NCBI RefSeq assembly: GCF_026151205.1
Contig: NC_087084.1
Span: 2,574,845 to 2,638,844, forward strand
Origin: Bolinopsis microptera
Lineage: Eukaryota; Ctenophora; Tentaculata; Lobata; Bolinopsidae
Reading direction: 5' to 3'
Length of the DNA: 64,000 nucleotides
The notes under the pieces were generated by a model. It was not told the DNA's origin and did not search any database. It saw only the letters and a list, made by a program, of their open reading frames with translations. Below are positions 1 through 18,699 of this stretch, in pieces. Made by a program: the position numbers and the translations under genes. Positions within the stretch are counted from its first letter, which is position 1; each line of letters begins with the position of its first letter.

Positions 1-660
1 CGAGGAGTCAGGAGGAGGAGGAGGATGAAGATAAGGAGGAGGACTGAGGAAGAGTAGGGAGGAGGACTGAGGGAAAGGAAGAGGAGGGGACTGAAGAGGA
101 GGAGGACAAAGGAGGTGGAGGAGTATGAGGGCTGAAGAGCAGGATAATGACATACGAGGACTGAGGAGGAGGATGACTGAGAAGGAGGATAATTGAGGAG
201 AATGAGGACTAAGGAGGAGGAGGAAGACTGAGGAGGAGGAGGAGAAGGAGGAGGAAGGATGAGAAGGTATCGTACATACGAGGACTGAGTAGGAGGACTG
301 AGGAAGAGGAGGAGGACTGAAGAGGAGGAGGAGGACTGGGGAGGAGGAAGAGAAGAAGGATGAAAATAAGGAGGAGGACTGAGGAAGACTGGGGAGGAGG
401 ATGAGGGAGAGGACTGAGGAGAAGGACTGAGAATGTATCGTACATACGAGGACTGAGGAGGACGAGTAGGAGGACTGAAGAGGAGGAGGACTGGGGACTG
501 AGAGAGAGAGGGATATAGAGGGAGAGGAGGGATAGAGAGTGGGATAGAGAGGGATAGAGAGGCAGAGAGAGGGAGATAGAAAGGGGAGAGAGTAGAGAGA
601 GATAGATAGAGGAGAGAGAGCTGAGGGAGAGGGGAGAGAGGGGGCTGGGGGACAGGGAGA
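1..660. repeat. GGA/GA-rich low-complexity DNA
   Basis: Purine-rich DNA built from variants of gaggaggaggactgagg, with recurring gtatcgtacatacgaggact blocks (near 266 and 426). The long minus-strand frame across it is only a poly-Ser/Leu translation of the repeat. The pyrimidine-rich block at about 5,985-7,380 carries the reverse complement of these phrases, so the two are inverted copies. Confidence 0.9.
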
Positions 661-758
661 TGGAAAGAGAGGAGGAGAGAGCGAGAGGGAGGGATAGGAG
701 GAGAGAAGGAGGGAGATATAGTGAGATGGAGAGGGAGAGAAAGAGAGGAAGGAATAGA

Positions 759-2699
<1,941 letters not shown>

Positions 2700-3377
2700 C
2701 TTCACAATCCAGTCAACACCAGTGATCCCGGGAATTAGCTCTATTTTGGTTTTTTCTTCCTTTCCACTTGGTCACTGAGCTGAAGTTACTCTCATCACTA
2801 CATGTCAGTTCAATCAGTAAAACTAAAATATTCTTGGAGAATGGAACTAACTGACAAAATTAAAATATCCAACCTCTAGCTCTCAGCATTGTAGGTATGC
2901 TGAGGGAATTGGGCAGGGTATTTATCTTCGTCAAACAGTATCTTCCAATCTCTTGCATCACTAGAGATGTCTTTCTTCATCATCATCATCTCCTTACCAG
3001 GCTTCTAGTACTGGGTAGGTTTAGAGTCTAAACCAAGAAGGACTGTGGGAGCTGTGGTTTAAGTTCAGGTCTAAACTTTAGACCTGAACTTAAACCACAG
3101 CTCCCACAGTCCTTCTTGGGTGACGGGTGTGTTACTACTCTCTCTGTTGTCTGCTTGTTACTCTATCTCTGCCTGGAAGTTCCAAGACCTTTCCTATCTT
3201 TTGTGAAGTAGACGTCTCTTTCCCTAGCAGTGAGCTCCTTGGTACCGCTCAATCTTTTACTACTATCCTCTTTGCTTTTCCTGTGCTTGTCCTCTATACA
3301 TTTAAAATAAACATACAACTCAACATAACATCCAAAAATATTTGCTCAGTTATGATAGTTACAGGTCAACCAACAAC

Positions 3378-4040
3378 GTTGCGAGCAATTTTATTTTAAG
3401 AGCCATCGATACTCCACAGGGAGAGTTAGTGTCAGCCTATTTTATATGCTGTTATCTAACGACATCCCCCTTTAGGTTATTCTATGTAATACAGTTCATT
3501 GTAAGTTGTTCCTCATTCATTACCTGGTTTCATTGAATAAGTACACTTACAAGAACCTCACATAATAACCTCAAATTATTTTGTAACATCTATCCTACAG
3601 AAGTGTTGAGATATGGCACCAGTCAACGTTATTCCAGCGCTGATGCCGGGTCAGTCTATTCAAGATTGGGGAAGACTGTTTAAGTGAGCAACGGCACTAT
3701 TTGCATCAGAGAAACAGAAAATTGACTCTCTTCCGGTTTACGTTTGCAGAAATGAAGGAGAAGTGGAGATCGCATTACTGGTTGTAGAAGAAAATACTGA
3801 TGATGATCTAGATAAAGCACTCAAAAGGTTGAGCGAGCTTGTGGATGGTAAACCATCACGGGTTCTAGCGGCTCAAAAGTTCTTTAATTGTCCTGTTACT
3901 GGGGAGCTCAAGACTACATTCTTCATCTTGAAGAAATTAGGGAAAGAAGCAGTATTTTCAAATGATGTTGTACTGCTGAGATTCTTAAGTTGCGAGCAAT
4001 TTTATTTTAAGAGCCATCGATACTCCACAGGGAGAGTTAG
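3378..4040. repeat. 52-bp direct repeats bracketing 559 bp present in one palindrome arm only
   Basis: The 52-bp sequence starting gttgcgagcaattttatttt and ending gggagagttag is found at 3,378-3,429 and again at 3,989-4,040. The opposite arm (about 5,063-5,120, reverse complement) holds a single copy. Either the right arm lost the interval by recombination between the repeats, or the left arm gained it. Confidence 0.85.
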
Positions 4041-4068
4041 GAAGAATCCGAATGGAAACAATGTTTAA
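3613..4068 (+). pseudogene. Gag-like fragment of a retroelement, interrupted by a stop
   Basis: An ATG at 3,613 opens a frame starting MAPVNVIPALMPGQS. It is interrupted by an in-frame TGA at 3,685-3,687 and then continues with EVEIALLVVEENTDDDLDKA to a stop at 4,068. The style (short Pro-rich start, acidic helical segment) resembles the N-terminal part of LTR-retrotransposon Gag proteins; that is inference, since no zinc knuckle or protease is present. The last residues come from the 52-bp direct repeat (3,989-4,040), so the frame is joined to foreign sequence. Upstream DNA from about 3,127 may be LTR or leader. The right arm of the palindrome lacks this segment. It is a dead fragment, and the family assignment is tentative. 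Confidence 0.45.
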
Positions 4069-5734
4069 AATGCTCGGAGAAAACTCACAAATTTCTATGA
4101 TTTAGATCACCTGCAATAAAATTGTGCCAATTGAATCAGAAAGGTCGAGGTGATTTCATGTTAGTTTTTAAAGCTCTATTGACAAAATGTGTAATACTCT
4201 AATCGTGAAATATCGTCAACTCACTACTAAAGCCCTTTGCATTGGATCAACTCCAACAGGATAACTTCAGGTCAGCCTACAAAATGTTCGAGTATTCACA
4301 AAGTGGGATGAAAATGTCTCGTATAGCGCTCGATTTTTCCTAACGAAAATTTTTAACTTTCGGGAAAGACGACCAAACGCATTGCGCGGCTTTTTATTTT
4401 TAAAATAAATGTTTACTAACAAAAAAAATTGTAAAACCCCAAAAATGTCTGATTCTTGTATATTATAAATTAAATGTCAAAAGCATGAAACGGTTTTTGA
4501 AAATTAATAAACACAAAACAACAATTTACCGTATTTCAAAATTTTTATAAATTTTAAATTCATAATTGTTTAAATTTTGTTATTTTACAAAGTGATTTAA
4601 AATTATATAATTATAACCTATAATATTTATTTAAATCAGATTTTAAAATTGCAAATTGTATTCGGGATATTAATAATTAGCAATTTTATTAGATAAAAAT
4701 ATTTATTTTAAAAATAAAAAGCCGCGCAATGCGTTTGGTCGTCTTTCCCGAAAGTTAAAAATTTTCGTTAGGAAAAATCGAGCGCTATACGAGACATTTT
4801 CATTCCACTTTGTGAAAACTCGAACATTTTGTAGGCTGACCTGAAGTTATCTTGTTGGAGTTGATCCAATGCAAAGGGCTTTAGTAGTAAGTTGACGATA
4901 TTTCACGATTAGAGTATTACACATTTTGTCAATAGAGCTTTAAAGACTAACATGAAATCACCTCGACCTTTCCGATTCAATTGGCACAATTTTATTGCAG
5001 GTGATCTAAATCATAGAAATTTGTGAGTTTTCTCCGAGCATTTTAAACATTGTTTCCATTCGGATTCTTTCTAACTCTCCCTGTGGAGTATCGATGGCTC
5101 TTAAAATAAAATTGCTCGCAACGTTGTTGGTTGACCTGTAACTATCATAACTGAGCAAATATTCTTGGATGTTATGTTGAGTTGTATGTTTATTTTAAAT
5201 GTATAGAGGACAAGCACAGGAAAAGCAAAGAGGATAGTAGTAAAAGATTGAGCGGTACCAAGGAGCTCACTGCTAGGGAAAGAGACGTCTACTTCACAAA
5301 AGATAGGAAAGGTCTTGGAACTTCCAGGCAGAGATAGAGTAACAAGCAGACAACAGAGAGAGTAGTAACACACCCGTCACCCAAGAAGGACTGTGGGAGC
5401 TGTGGTTTAAGTTCAGGTCTAAACCTACCCAGTACTAGAAGCCTGGTAAGGAGATGATGATGATGAAGAAAGACATCTCTAGTGATGCAAGAGATTGGAA
5501 GATACTGTTTGACGAAGATAAATACCCTGCCCAATTCCCTCAGCATACCTACAATGCTGAGAGCTAGAGGTTGGATATTTTAATTTTGTCAGTTAGTTCC
5601 ATTCTCCAAGAATATTTTAGTTTTACTGATTGAACTGACATGTAGTGATGAGAGTAACTTCAGCTCAGTGACCAAGTGGAAAGGAAGAAAAAACCAAAAG
5701 AGAGCTAATTCCCGGGATCACTGGTGTTGACTAT

Positions 5735-5984
5735 ATAACAAATAATTTGAGGTATGTGTAATGTTGAACGATAACTGACGACGAGTGACAAGTGACATAG
5801 CACAGACCCGAGAAGTCCTGCTTCTCCTCTCCAGACCCGAGAAGTCCTGCTTCTCCTTCCCCTCTTCACAAATCTATTAAGGGAGTCAGACCCACAAGTT
5901 CTGAACCTTTCCGGTTGGTGATTAAGTTGATTTTTGATGAAAAAATTTCAAAGAGTGTTATCTCTTCCAAAAATTCTCTCTCCT
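5735..5984. other. Spacer with a tandem duplication of about 28 bp
   Basis: No gene seen. cagacccgagaagtcctgct is repeated twice in tandem within about 5,802-5,858, and each copy holds a short foldback, gagaag-tcctg-cttctc. Confidence 0.7.
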
Positions 5985-7380
5985 TCCTTACTCTCCTCTC
6001 CTCTCTCCTTTTTCCTCTCTCTCCTCTCTCCCTCTCTCCCCTCCCCTCTTCCTTCCTCCTCTTTTTCTCCCTTTTTCCTCTCACTTTCTCCCTCCCTCCC
6101 CTTCCCCCCTATTTTTTCCCCCCTTTCCCCCCTCCCCCCTCCCAAAACTTCCCCCCTTCCCCCTTTTTTCCCCTTCCCCCCCTTTCCATTTTTCCCCCCC
6201 AGCCCCCCTCCTCCCCTCCCCCTCCCCCGCTCCTCTCCCCTATCTATTCTCCCCTACTCCCCTCCCCTTTTTCCATCTCCCTCCCTCTGCCTCTCTTTTC
6301 CCCCTTATCCCAATCTCTATCCCTCCTCTCCCTCATTCCCTCTCCCCCTCTCAGCCCCAGTTTCCCCCCCTCTTTAGTCCTTTCCCACTCCTCCTCCTCA
6401 GTCCCGTTGTACGATACATTCCAGTCCTTCCTCCTCCTTCCTCTCCCTCATCCTCCCCCCAGTCTTTCCCAAAAATCCTCCTTTTTTCTTTCCCTTTTTC
6501 CTTCCTCCTCCCCATCCACCCCCTCCTCTTTTAAACCCTCCTCCCTTTTCCCCACCTCCTACTCATTCCCCCGTATGTACGATCCCTTTTTCCCTTCCCT
6601 TTCCCCCTCCTTTCCCCCCTCCTCCTCAGGGCCTTTCCCCCTCCTCCCTTTTCCTCTTCCCCCTCAATTATCCTCCCTTTTCCCGTCCCTCCTCCTCCTT
6701 TAGTCCTCGTATGCATTATCCGGGTCCCTTTAGGCCCTAAATTTCCCCCCCCCTTTGGCCCCCCCCTCTTCTCCCCCCCCCTCTTCCTTTCCCTCAGTCC
6801 CCCTCCCTACTCCTTTCCCCCCCCCTCCTTAACTTCAACCTCCTCCCCCCCCTCCTCCCCAGTTCTCCCCCCACCTTCCCCTTCCCCCCTTCCCCCCTTC
6901 GGGAACCCCTTTTCATCCCCCATCTTTCCCCCCCGTCCCCCCCCCACTTACTTTCCCTCCTTCTCCTCTTTTTCCCCCATTCTCCGTTTCCCCCCTTCTT
7001 TTCCCCCTTTCCTCCTCCCCAGTTCTCCTTTCCCTTTCTCTCCTCCCCAACCATCCTCCCCTTTTTTCATCCTCGTTTTGTACGAAAACCTTCCCAGACC
7101 TTTTTCCTCGTCCCCCCTCATCAGGCCCCCCCCTTCCCCAGTTTTTTTCCCCGCCCCCCCCGTTTCCTTTTCCCCCTCGTCCCCCCCCTTTTTCAGCCCC
7201 CTCGTCCTCCTCAGTCCTCCTTTCCTCATCCCGAAAAAACGAACCCTTTTTAACGACCTTTCCCTTTTCCCTCCCCCTCCCTCCCCTCTCGCCTCCTCCT
7301 CAGTTTTCCCGGGCCCCCTTGGCCCCTTCCTCCTTTCCCCTTTTCTCGTCCCTCTCAGTCCCCCCCCTTATCCCCCTGTG
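5985..7380. repeat. Pyrimidine-rich block, degraded inverted copy of the window start
   Basis: CT/CCT-rich DNA with phrases such as tcctcctcctttagtcctcg and cccgtatgtacgatccc, which are reverse complements of phrases at 1-480. Many homopolymers are expanded (runs of c and t). The Ser/Pro/Leu open frames on + and Gly/Arg/Lys/Glu frames on - are compositional artefacts. Confidence 0.8.
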
Positions 7381-7742
7381 TAAAAAACCTTCTAAATTCT
7401 CGTATTTTCATTTTAAATTTTTTTTGACAACGAAAACGTTTTAAAAAACCCGAAACCCTTAAAAAAGTTTAAAAAGGTCCAAAAGGGCAATAATTTAAAA
7501 AAAATTGGGTTGGTTAAATTTTGTTTTCCCCTTTAATCCGAACGATATTTTTTTAAATATAGTGATTTTTTTCCCCTTTTTTTGGGAAAAAAAAAATAAG
7601 TAACTATTCTTGTACCTAACGAGGTTTTTAAAATAAGAGAAAGGACCCTTTTTCAAAAAAAACCTGCTAAACCCCTACAGCAATAACCATTACAAATTTT
7701 TTGGGAACAAATTTTTTTTCAAAAAACAAAATTTTTTTCCCC
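7381..7742. other. Degraded AT-rich sequence, nothing recognised
   Basis: Dominated by runs of a, t, c and g (aaaaaaaattgggt, tttttttggga). It reads like error-laden consensus, and no feature can be supported. Confidence 0.5.
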
Positions 7743-12432
<4,690 letters not shown>

Positions 12433-14018
12433 TAAGTTACCGTCTGACCATAGCTCTCTCAAGATAAAAACCACATTTTCAGTCTCGGTTGCAGGTTCCT
12501 GTACCAGGGTGTTTAAAGGTAAAACAGGTGTTTACACTCCTTATCTTCTGTTACTGTAATGTTTTTATCACGTTTTATGATAAACGTTGTGATTGTGGTG
12601 AGCATATCATTACTCTTAATTCAGTGAGCAGAGTTATTAGATGATCAGACTGCTCAAATTAGAATAATCACAGGCTCAGTGATGATATCAGATTTTTCCT
12701 TCGTATTTTTTGAAGCATATTATTGCCGGGATTGGTACAAATGTTCTCCAAGTTGGTAATTAAATGTTAGTCTCTCTCCTGTTGGTGTTTTAAGTGGCAA
12801 ACCTCATGAGCAGTAATGCAATACTCGTACATTGATTTAACACGGTCCTCATTTACTGATTAATGATATCATTCAATGTTTTACAGGTATTCAAAATAAA
12901 TTTCATATTTCTGTCCACTCACAACAACCCGTCGTCCATGGTTTTAATTTTCCGTTTCTAGAACTCATTTCATTATAGTCGGTTGTCGAGTTGTAAATAA
13001 ACTTCAAAATTAGCATTTGAAACTTCGAAAGTTTGATATTGTGTCAAAAACTTCGAGATACAGTTTCTCATTCCGTTCACAAAACACAATGCTAATCATT
13101 TTCGAAGGGAGATGTTGAAGTTATCGCTCATATCTTTCTTGCGGACTAGATTGTACAGTATAACACTTAGGAAAAAACATCAGAATCCCCTCACTAATTT
13201 TAACATATATTTCAATCTGCTTAGGCTCTAGTATCCTCATGTTCTGACCTATACTTGGAGATCAATTGTTGAATTGTTTTTGGTGAGAGACATGAAATCT
13301 GGGGCGTCAATTGCATCTCTGTCTTACCATTTTTGCAGCATATACAAACACTCATCAAATATAAGAATGACTCTTGACATGATCTTCTGTTGCAGCTCAT
13401 TTTGCTTCGTAACATCTGTGCAGTCGTTTTTCAGCCACATAACTTCAAAGTACATACCGCCCTCTTGTGAAGTTTCTCTTCTGAAACATATCATCAATTA
13501 TTCGCCAAGATTTTTGTCTTCCACGAAGGTCACTACAAATTTACCGCTGCGTTGAAAAGTCGCTCATGCTCAATCTCCTCAAATTGCACTCATCAATAAT
13601 GTTTTTTCTGAATATACGACGGTCAAATGTAAGTCTTTGTTTCGAGACAAGTAGTGGGTCCCCTGCTTTTATCTTGATAACACTGATTTCCTCCATCACT
13701 GGATAAGGTTTTAAGTGTGGAAATCACTTATTACATTGTCGAACCCCTATTTACCGAACTTCAAGAGGAAGGTGCAATATTGTAGTATTAGTTAGGAAAA
13801 AGTAAATAGGCATGGTTATATCGATAGTTTGACTGGGATATGGTTATTACTGTTTAATATAAAATTACATGTATAATAATGTAAACACATAATTATCAGA
13901 AAGAACTTGTTTGCTTCAAAAGCAAGGCTGAGAAAACAAGAGTTTTCCTTACTCTTGAGATTTGGAATTTTATAAAATTTGTTCTAAGCTGCAAACATTG
14001 TTTCACAGTTGATTGTTC
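12433..14018. other. Spacer, no gene recognised
   Basis: AT-rich non-repetitive DNA. Open frames of 93 codons (+, 13,274-13,555) and 64 codons (-, 13,221-13,415) have no motif I recognise. The minus-strand reading of 13,270-13,550 looks somewhat protein-like (segment TDVTKQNELQQKIMS) but is broken by stops; it could be decayed coding sequence of unknown kind. Confidence 0.4.
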
Positions 14019-14085
14019 ATGTTGTTATTCAGTTTTAAACTCATTAGTTTAACCGGGACATCCTGTAAAAGTAAAAAAGATTATA
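14019..14085 (-). repeat. Direct-repeat copy, possible LTR remnant (3' side of the Gypsy element)
   Basis: About 65 bp (atgttgttattcagttttaa, then gggacatcctgtaaaagtaa) recurs at 18,634-18,699 in the same orientation. The two copies bracket decayed gag and pol, 4.6 kb apart, as LTR pieces would. The shared part is too short to define LTR ends. Confidence 0.4.
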
Positions 14086-15049
14086 ATAGAATACATAAAC
14101 ATTTCCTCTTTTAATTACAGGAACTCGTACGTAGTGCGCGGCATGAAGTGCTGGCCGCAAAACTAATTCTTTATAAATTATCGTTCCAAAATTGATCCTC
14201 ATTGGCCGCGGCATAGGTAAAACGTTGGCTTCGTCATGTAAACCATAAACACTGTCAAAATAGTGACTTTAAATACAATATTGTAGCTTTATCGGTTTAA
14301 AAAACAATTCGTTATAAAATATAAAATCTTTATTCGCTCATTGTGCGGTATGGAAAATCAAAACAATACAGAATTCTCTGCTCCGAAATATAGTAATAAA
14401 TTAAAATCTATGATAATGAACGTGTATTATTTCAAGTAGTTAGTTTTTACCGAGCTTGTCATAGTAAGGCGTAAAAGGTGCTCTCCTATCTCTTACTGGG
14501 CGATCAAAACTAGTGTATACTTCAAGTTAGATCTTGGTGTGCTCGTGCTAGGTTTCATTATGGTTGGGTGTAGTGACAATAAGATCCGTACTACTGGGTT
14601 CAGCAATATTAGGTGAATTGCTCAAATTCGTAGGCGGGGTGCCAATTTGGAACATTCTCATTCAAGTCACGTTCATTACCTAAACTAAGGTTCTCTCTAT
14701 CTGGTCGGTGTCCCAATAACACTCTTCTCTCGCATCAGATGGATAATATGACACGATGTGTGATAATGTGGACGTGTACAGGTAGATCCGTTTCCATGGT
14801 AATGGAGTAATGTATCTGATACACTGCGATAACTCCTCTCTTCACTTATATTGATCAGATCTCGTACAATATCTGATCTTCCCACTTTCATCGTCTCAGT
14901 TTGTGTCTGTTTTACTCTGTCCATCTCTTCTTTAAGCAGATTAGCGTCTCTCTGGAATCGGTGAACGGATGAAGTAAGTAAGAGCTATCGGGTTCTCCTT
15001 CCGATCTTCGAACAGCGGTTCACTCTGTGTATGTGTCGTGTGGAGTGTT

Positions 15050-17450
15050 GTTGTAACATCATTAACCAGTTGCTGTAGGTTTAAAAAGGTTTGAAGTTGT
15101 TCTGTTTCATTTTTTCATAGCGTTTTAAATTTTCCACAGGTTTTCTGCTAACTTTCCTAGCTGTGATAAGGTGGGTGTTGTAACGTGTGTTAATCCGTTC
15201 ATCTTCTGAAACTGTATCATTTCATTCAAATATGAATTTGCGTTCGTTGTCGCTAACAATAACTAGACCCACCACCCCATCGGCAGAAAATCTCTCCGGT
15301 GCTTTAGTAGTATCATAGTCTTTGTATTTCCCACAGGTAATTGTTTACTTCAATCCACTTGGAGTACGAGTCCACAACAATGAGACATATGATTCAGGAA
15401 AGGTCCTGCGAATTCAAAATGTAAGTTCCCATGGTCTGATGGTTCCTGCCAAGGAGTGGAGTTCGTTTAGTGGTTTTCTCTGGTTGGATTGACATGATAC
15501 ACTGTGTTGGGATCTGTTTTCTATAGCAGATCCCTCTTGGCCACCATTTACGTAGTTTCTCGCTAGGAGCTGTGGTTCTACATTCCATCATGAGTATTGA
15601 TGTAAATAACTTACGACTTCATCTCTTAAACTCGTTGGAATGATGACCGATGTCCCACAATAGGAAATCCTTTCTCAATACTCAGTTCGTCTCTTCTTGT
15701 ATAGTATTAGTAGGCTGAATCAGTCGCATTTTTGGCACTGATTCACTTTCGCTTTTCACTTGTTCCAACCTTCTTTAATCTGTACTACGTTTGTCGTTCA
15801 ACCGTGGTCTTTGGCGGAATGTTTGAGCGATAAATGGTTGTTTAACAAACGGTTTTTCTTGATCCATGTACGTTGCAAAACACAGTTTGTAGGTTCTTGG
15901 TTCTAGTTCTTCTTCTCTGCAGGTAACGGATATCTGGAACAAAAGTTCTGCTTAACAGGGTTTCTCTGTAGGTCCTGAACTTTATGGTATTTGTCGTAGG
16001 ACTCAGGAGTGAGAGCCATCGAATGATCTCGATGGCCCATCTCAGGTATTTGCTTCTTATGTCAACGTATTTCTATCGGCTTGTGGTCTACATATAATTG
16101 GAAGTTTTCTCGCGAAGGGATATTGGGAATTTTTAAACTGACCAAACCATGCAAGCCTTTCTCTATTTGTGGCATAGTTCCTTTCGCTGAATAAGCGTCC
16201 GAGAATTAAACTCAACAGGTCTATCTCATTATTGGTTGGGTGTGACAGTTACGCTCCAAACCAAATGGTGATGCGTGCAATCTAATCTCCAAGGGGTTGT
16301 CTGGGTATAGGAATGTTAGATCTTCTGTCTGAAGCTAGATACTTCTTCAACTTGTCCAAAAGCGGCTTTCTCTTCTGATCCAAATCTCCAGTCTTTGCTC
16401 GTTCCTCAGTCTGTGCAGTGATTCTATCCTCGTAGTTAGATCTGGTATATGACTACCGTAAACTGTACGGCTCGAGAAATGGACTTCAACTTGATAAATC
16501 CTAGGATACGGTGCTTTAATAGTGTCTCCACTTTACTCATACACAAAATTCCCGATTTTATTTCCAAGTACAGCGGAATCCCTCGTCTTCTAGTCTTTGG
16601 ATAACCTCAAAAAACTTCTTAAACGTGGTCGTCAACTCGTTGCCTTGATGAGAATATCATCAAAATCTTCATGTGAATCTTTTCAGTACTTTCAAGACTT
16701 CATCATAGCTGCTGGAAAAATCCTACCAGCAGGCGCTAGTCCGTACGATAAACACAGCTCCACTTATAGGAGTCCTTGATGTGTGTTTTCGTATGTTAAA
16801 ATCTGGTTCCACACTCTTAAGCATGATTGTTGTAAGCTTTGCTTGATGTCCAATCGAGTGAAGATTCTTCCTCCCTTATCTCAACAACACAACTTCAATC
16901 TAAGGCAAGGGGTATAATTTAGATCGATTATCCGGGTTGAGAGGCCCTTATAGTCTCCACAAATACGAATAGTGATTATCTTTCTTGACTTAAGGGTACT
17001 ATGGGCGAAAGCATAATCGAAGTTTGATCTTTACCAATCGTACTCTTTTCCCATATTATCTAGGAGTCAGACCCTACTACGTTCCTTCAACGAGTCCGGA
17101 AATCTTGAGCAGCCACCAAAAACTTAGGCGGATGCTCAGGTTTCAGATTTAAACCTAGCTTCAACTTCTTGACTTGCCCTATTCCAGTTTTAAACGTCTC
17201 TCGGTTTCTTCGTGATTCTATGAAGGCTATTCTTATTGCCTTACAGTACAGCTAAGTTTCACTTCGGAGTATTACTATCCTCTTAAGCCAATCTGAACGA
17301 AAGAGATGGACCCCATCCGACCCTAACACTTAAAGTGTCTGGAAAGTTCACAATCAACATACAAACGTACTCTTTGAGGAATGTCCCTTATACTTAATTC
17401 GACCCGGGCAGGTTTTTGGAAGTGCGAACGACTCGGTATCTGCTAGCATA
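15050..17450 (-). pseudogene. Decayed Ty3/Gypsy pol (RT - RNase H - integrase)
   Basis: Read on the minus strand, broken frames give the ordered hallmarks of a Ty3/Gypsy polyprotein. Reverse transcriptase: FTRLDIKQS near 16,832-16,873, GLAPAG near 16,730, and the catalytic FDDILI at about 16,650-16,670. RNase H/connection: EKAAF near 16,360, PVEFNSRTL near 16,205, and the VDHKP motif at about 16,067-16,096. Integrase core: LIVVDSYSKWIEV at 15,347-15,387. Many stops and frameshifts interrupt it, so it cannot make an active enzyme. Order RT-RH-IN is that of Ty3/Gypsy, not Ty1/Copia. A run of 16-17 A at about 17,450-17,466 lies just upstream of the RT. Confidence in the family is high; the exact limits are approximate. 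Confidence 0.85.
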
Positions 17451-17834
17451 AAAAAAAAAAAAAAAACTGGGTTTTTTCTCCTTTTTACACATCTCCAGGA
17501 TGACATAGTCAAATTTCAACTTATCAATGTCTAGCTCTACTTATCAACGAAAATAGACGATCCCGAATCTAGTTCCATGTTTAAATATCTACCATTAATC
17601 AGCATTTAACAAAGTTTATTTGAATAGTGTATAACCTAAGGTCAGTAGAATTAACATGAAATATTAACAACTTTCGCGCATGTATAATCAAAGGCAATAG
17701 CATGCAATTCTAGCTATCAGCTTAGGTTTCACACTATCTATCGCTTACAGTTTATCAGGTTGTAAATACTCGTACGTGTTAAGAGATTACTGTAGGGTTC
17801 GTTGGAGACGTTGGTTGCGTGAATCTGATTCAGG

Positions 17835-18174
17835 TTACTGTACTGATGTGATGAGTTGCGTGTACGCTGTTTCTTGTTGAGCTAAAACAGTCTTTTTGAT
17901 ATGACCGATTTTTGACCCAATGTCTAAAAACAGTCTTGCACTCGGGCTGCTACATGACGAACACTGTTTGCACTTGTAGCACTTCTTAGCATTTGTACGT
18001 CTCTGTGATTTCGAATGGTACTCTACTGGAATACTGGGACAAATCCCAAAGACTCCCTTCGTGCCCCTCTCTGATTGAACGTAATGTACAGGACGACATA
18101 TTCTGTGCGTGCGATGAGTTGCTTCTCGATGGCTTTGTGAGCGCATCCGCTGAGGTTTTCACCTCCACTGTCAT
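17835..18174 (-). pseudogene. Decayed Gag remnant of the same Gypsy element
   Basis: Upstream of pol on the same strand, overlapping minus frames contain a Cys-rich stretch (KKCYKCKQCSSCSS) followed, in shifted frames, by GHIKKTV / YQKDC. This resembles a frameshifted zinc-knuckle region (C-x2-C-x4-H-x4-C) at the end of Gag. Position and orientation fit gag-pol order. An antisense 118-codon + frame (17,993-18,349) is treated as a shadow. Confidence 0.45.
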
Positions 18175-18633
18175 TGATTCAATGTATCCTTGGATATATG
18201 TTCTCGTAAAACCACAAATGAATTTGTCTCAAACAATTCTATCAAATGCATTCCTTAGTCTCAGTTTTGTGCAGTCAGTTTCACTCTACCATTACCAGCA
18301 AGTTCTCATGGTGAATGAGTTAAATTGTTCAAACTTGAATGGATTCTGAGATAACTGATGGTCTCGGTGCCTAAACTCTTCAATTGTCCTTCAATGTTTT
18401 AAAAGATGCCGCTGACATGGTTGTTGGAGCGCTGTTGTTTTAGAGGAGAAGTAGCTCTCTGGACCTAATGTGCTTATAAGGTACTTTTATTTGTTGTTTC
18501 ATACTTGCTGGCATCGGTCTTGCTATTATTCTGGTTGGAGTGAAACCGTCGTCTTCGAATCTCTGATCCATTCATTTATCCTTTTTGATGCCTTGTATTT
18601 TAGTGGTTCGTGAAACCAGGCTCGTGCCATGAT

Positions 18634-18699
18634 TATGTTGTTATTCAGTTTAAAACAATTAGTTAACCAGGGACATCCTGTAAAAGTAAAAGGATTATA
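18634..18699 (-). repeat. Direct-repeat copy, possible LTR remnant (5' side of the Gypsy element)
   Basis: Partner of the copy at 14,019-14,085. The shared core is ttcagtttaaaacaattagt followed by gggacatcctgtaaaagtaa. Confidence 0.4.

Larger units (their letters stand above)
2700..5734. repeat. Large imperfect inverted repeat (palindrome), spacer about 280 bp
   Basis: Left arm about 2,700-4,412 and right arm about 4,694-5,734 are reverse complements. For example, ccagtgatcccgggaattag at 2,720 matches ctaattcccgggatcactgg near 5,704, and gcgcggctttttatttttaa at 4,385 matches its complement at about 4,703. The AT-rich centre (about 4,413-4,693) does not pair. The left arm is about 670 bp longer. 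It has an extra foldback of about 57 bp near 3,020-3,075 and a 611-bp segment between 52-bp direct repeats at 3,378-3,429 and 3,989-4,040. Retroelement sequence lies in both arms. It could be a true inverted duplication or a foldback chimera of long reads. Confidence 0.9.

Noticed and set aside
17993-18349. 118-codon + frame as a gene
   Set aside because: Antisense to the Gag remnant of the Gypsy element; no motif.
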